DNA from: Lysinibacillus parviboronicapiens
GTDB taxonomy: Bacteria; Bacillota; Bacilli; Bacillales_A; Planococcaceae
DNA length: 64,000 nucleotides
Reading direction: 5' to 3'
Assembly (NCBI RefSeq): GCF_003049575.1
Contig: NZ_PYWI01000016.1
Coordinates: 37,049-101,048, forward strand
The stretch's first letter is position 1, and each line of letters starts with the position of its first letter. Of this stretch, positions 62,303-64,000 are shown in pieces. The position numbers and the translations under genes were made by a program. The notes beneath the pieces are model-generated. The model saw only the letters and a program-made list of their open reading frames with translations. It ran no database searches and had not been told where the DNA came from.

Positions 62303-62977
62303 GTGACGATACGAAATTGGGCAAAGTTTTTCTTCTTTGCAATGCTCGTTGGTGGTGTAGTCAACGGAGTTTTTAGTTTATTTATTCGTTGGGATTTCTT
62401 CCAACCGTATGTAGCAAATGGTCAATGGGGAGAATTCTTTGCCGGACTTTTATGGATGGTATTTTTAGGATTCACAATGAGTGTTATTGCGCAAGCTGGA
62501 TTTTTCGCCTATTTAACTTTACACCAAGTCGGAGTGAATATATTCAGAACGCTAACATTATGGAATTGGGTACAGCTACTGCTAATTGCCGTAACTATTT
62601 TTGATATTGTGTTTTTCCGTTTTATACCGGGTGTAAAAGATGGGCAAAGCTGGTTATTTTATATTGGTTTATTAGTCGTATTAATTTTCGGTTCTATAGC
62701 AACAGCCATGCAAAAAGTAAAGATGACAGGAAAAAAGCATGTATTAATTTCAGCTTTATTCTTTATGATTGTCATCACAACATTAGAATGGACAATTGCT
62801 TTAATGGGGCGAGATGAAAATATTAATGAGTATGTCGCATTGCTGCTATTTCCATTATTAGCTGTGAACGCGTATCAATTGTTAGTATTACCGAAATACA
62901 ATGCAAAATCCGATGAAGATCGTCAAAAATTAGAAGCACGTCGTAAAGCACGCCGTGAACAAGCTAAAAATGCATGA
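62303..62977 (+). CDS. kbaA: KbaA, KinB-signalling membrane protein
   Basis: The 224-residue protein has about six hydrophobic helices (10-30, 45-70, 80-105, 112-130, 142-160, 168-190) and a basic C-terminal tail (RQKLEARRKARREQ). KbaA activates the KinB branch of the sporulation phosphorelay in B. subtilis. GTG start with GGGGGA about ten bases upstream. The order gerD-kbaA matches B. subtilis, and the tail is longer than in that species. Confidence 0.9.
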   Translation: MTIRNWAKFFFFAMLVGGVVNGVFSLFIRWDFFQPYVANGQWGEFFAGLLWMVFLGFTMSVIAQAGFFAYLTLHQVGVNIFRTLTLWNWVQLLLIAVTIFDIVFFRFIPGVKDGQSWLFYIGLLVVLIFGSIATAMQKVKMTGKKHVLISALFFMIVITTLEWTIALMGRDENINEYVALLLFPLLAVNAYQLLVLPKYNAKSDEDRQKLEARRKARREQAKNA

Positions 62978-62984
62978 CAAACAG

Positions 62985-63018
62985 AAGTTGCCTCAAAATA
63001 GATTGAGGCAACTTTTTT
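62985..63018. terminator. Bidirectional terminator between kbaA and the deacetylase-like gene
   Basis: AAGTTGCCTCAA (62985-62996) and TTGAGGCAACTT (63003-63014) are perfect complements followed by T-run, between convergent genes. Confidence 0.92.
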
Positions 63019-63674
63019 TATGGAGATTTCTTTGATTGAACGGAATAACCGAATATATTTTCTTCAATTGACATAAATTTATTTTGTTGTACGAAGGTAT
63101 TAAACTCATTAAATGAAATGTTGCTATTTTGGTGTAACGGAATAAAGAGAAAATCTCCTTTTTGTAATTTGGGTGTTTTCTCTCCTTGCCAAACTAGCGA
63201 AGGCGAAAGGATATTTACCTGTTGTTGAAACAAAGTCTTTTGTAAATCTTGCGAATATTGGTGATTCCTTGTGGCAAACCAAAGAGGTGGAGTTTTTAAA
63301 TGCTTTTCATAAATATTAATATCTTTTTCCACCAATGCAAAATCAATGGGCTCGTCTACGGAATCTTCTGGACCTAATAAACCTGTTGGCAGTTTTCTTT
63401 CTTCAATGATTTTCATATGTTCGGGCGACCGTTCAATCCAAGCGGCATCTAAAAGAAGAAGCGGGTAAGGTTCTTTTATAGTCTTTAGCCATTCTAAAAG
63501 TGATTCATCAGAAAAAGAAATTTCGACAATTAGTGATGTACCATAGTGTCCTTTAGTTACTACTGCTGGAGCATTTGCGATATTAAATACAGAAATCATG
63601 GTAGAATTTAAAGGCTTTATGAAGACAAATAATATTACGATCAAACACAATGATATCAACGTTTTACGAAACAT
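63018..63674 (-). CDS. Deacetylase-like membrane-anchored protein of unknown function
   Basis: From ATG 63674 the protein is 218 residues with an N-terminal hydrophobic anchor (about 5-22). The segment LLLDAAWIERSPEHMKIIEERKL (quoted in part: AWIERSPEHMKII) resembles the polysaccharide-deacetylase stretch that precedes GHEIGNH, but the metal-binding motifs TFDD and H(S/T)xxxH are not seen. B. subtilis has pdaB after kbaA. This gene could be a decayed or repurposed relative, or unrelated. GAGGGTG lies five bases upstream. Confidence 0.6.
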   Translation of the reverse strand: MFRKTLISLCLIVILFVFIKPLNSTMISVFNIANAPAVVTKGHYGTSLIVEISFSDESLLEWLKTIKEPYPLLLLDAAWIERSPEHMKIIEERKLPTGLLGPEDSVDEPIDFALVEKDINIYEKHLKTPPLWFATRNHQYSQDLQKTLFQQQVNILSPSLVWQGEKTPKLQKGDFLFIPLHQNSNISFNEFNTFVQQNKFMSIEENIFGYSVQSKKSP

Positions 63675-63743
63675 ATTAACACCCTCATCTCTATTGAATT
63701 TAAGCAAAAAAAATAACTCCTTAAAAAAACTTATGATTTAGTG

Positions 63744-63773
63744 TTGACTTTCATGAATAATCGATGTTATTAT
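63744..63773 (+). promoter_or_regulatory. rRNA operon promoter
   Basis: TTGACT (63744-63749) and TATTAT (63768-63773) are 18 bases apart; an A-tract and AT-rich UP-like sequence lies just upstream (63721-63740). It precedes the 16S leader. Confidence 0.75.
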
Positions 63774-63774
63774 G

Positions 63775-63945
63775 TATAAGTCGCCAAGAGGTGACGCACT
63801 AAACGAAACAACATGAACCTTGAAAACTGAACAAGCAAAACGTAATCAATAACGTTTTTAGTAACTAATTTCGGTTAGTGAACGAAACAAAATTTTGGAC
63901 ATCAAAATTGATGCCAGCAAAACAATTTGAGCTAATCAAATTTCT
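63775..63945 (+). other. 16S rRNA leader
   Basis: The leader includes a GTCGCC/GGTGAC hairpin near 63780-63795 and the segment CCTTGAAAACTGAACAA near 63819, which recalls Bacillus rRNA leader antitermination and processing sequences. Confidence 0.65.
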
Positions 63946-64000
63946 TTTATGGAGAGTTTGATCCTGGCTCAGGACGAACGCTGGCGGCGTGCCTAATACA
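63946..64000 (+). rRNA. 16S ribosomal RNA, 5' end (partial)
   Basis: The conserved 27F site AGAGTTTGATCCTGGCTCAG begins at 63953, which places the mature 5' end near 63946. The gene continues past the window; the visible GACGAACGCTGGCGGCGTGC is standard. Confidence 0.98.

Overview
This window looks like the conserved housekeeping arc near the replication origin of a low-GC Gram-positive, endospore-forming member of the Bacillales, most probably Lysinibacillus or a close Planococcaceae/Caryophanaceae relative. The evidence is gene order matching the Bacillus subtilis ctsR-to-rrn segment, strong AGGAGG ribosome binding sites, TTG and GTG starts, and sporulation and germination genes (sigH, cwlD, gerD, kbaA). 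The genus is inferred from protein similarity recalled without a search.

Layout. Positions 1-2236: a partial CorA-type transporter and a methyltransferase on the minus strand, then a small membrane protein. 2373-7031: the CtsR heat-shock operon (ctsR-mcsA-mcsB-clpC) with a triple CtsR heptad. 7169-11281: radA, yacL, ispD, ispF; disA, which lies between radA and yacL in B. subtilis, is absent. 11405-18297: gltX, a cysteine T-box, cysE-cysS-mrnC-rlmB-rae1, sigH, rpmG, secE. 18607-30188: nusG, rplK-rplA with two L1-type operator hairpins, rplJ-rplL behind an L10-type leader, rsmC, rpoB, rpoC. 30327-35194: the str operon (L7Ae-like, rpsL, rpsG, fusA, tuf).

35289-39828: an inserted Bce-type peptide-sensing and resistance module (response regulator, histidine kinase, ABC ATPase, permease). 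40087-54662: two promoters, an S10-type leader and the S10-spc-alpha ribosomal cluster with secY, adk, infA and rpoA. Between adk and infA the usual map gene survives only as a deleted, frameshifted remnant. 54685-55173: a hairpin-rich non-coding stretch. 55174-59528: ecfA1-ecfA2-ecfT, truA, rplM-rpsI with an L13-type leader. 59644-63674: cwlD, salA, gerD (minus), kbaA and a divergent deacetylase-like gene (minus). 63744-64000: an rRNA promoter, leader and the 5' end of 16S rRNA.

Most genes build or run the transcription and translation machinery, and the unusual signal lies in the untranslated leaders, missing genes and a few residues. The most notable observations are the map remnant, two substitutions in S12 at classic streptomycin-resistance positions, the missing disA, paired L1 operators, and structured RNA downstream of rplQ. 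No CRISPR array, insertion sequence, prophage or tRNA gene was seen.
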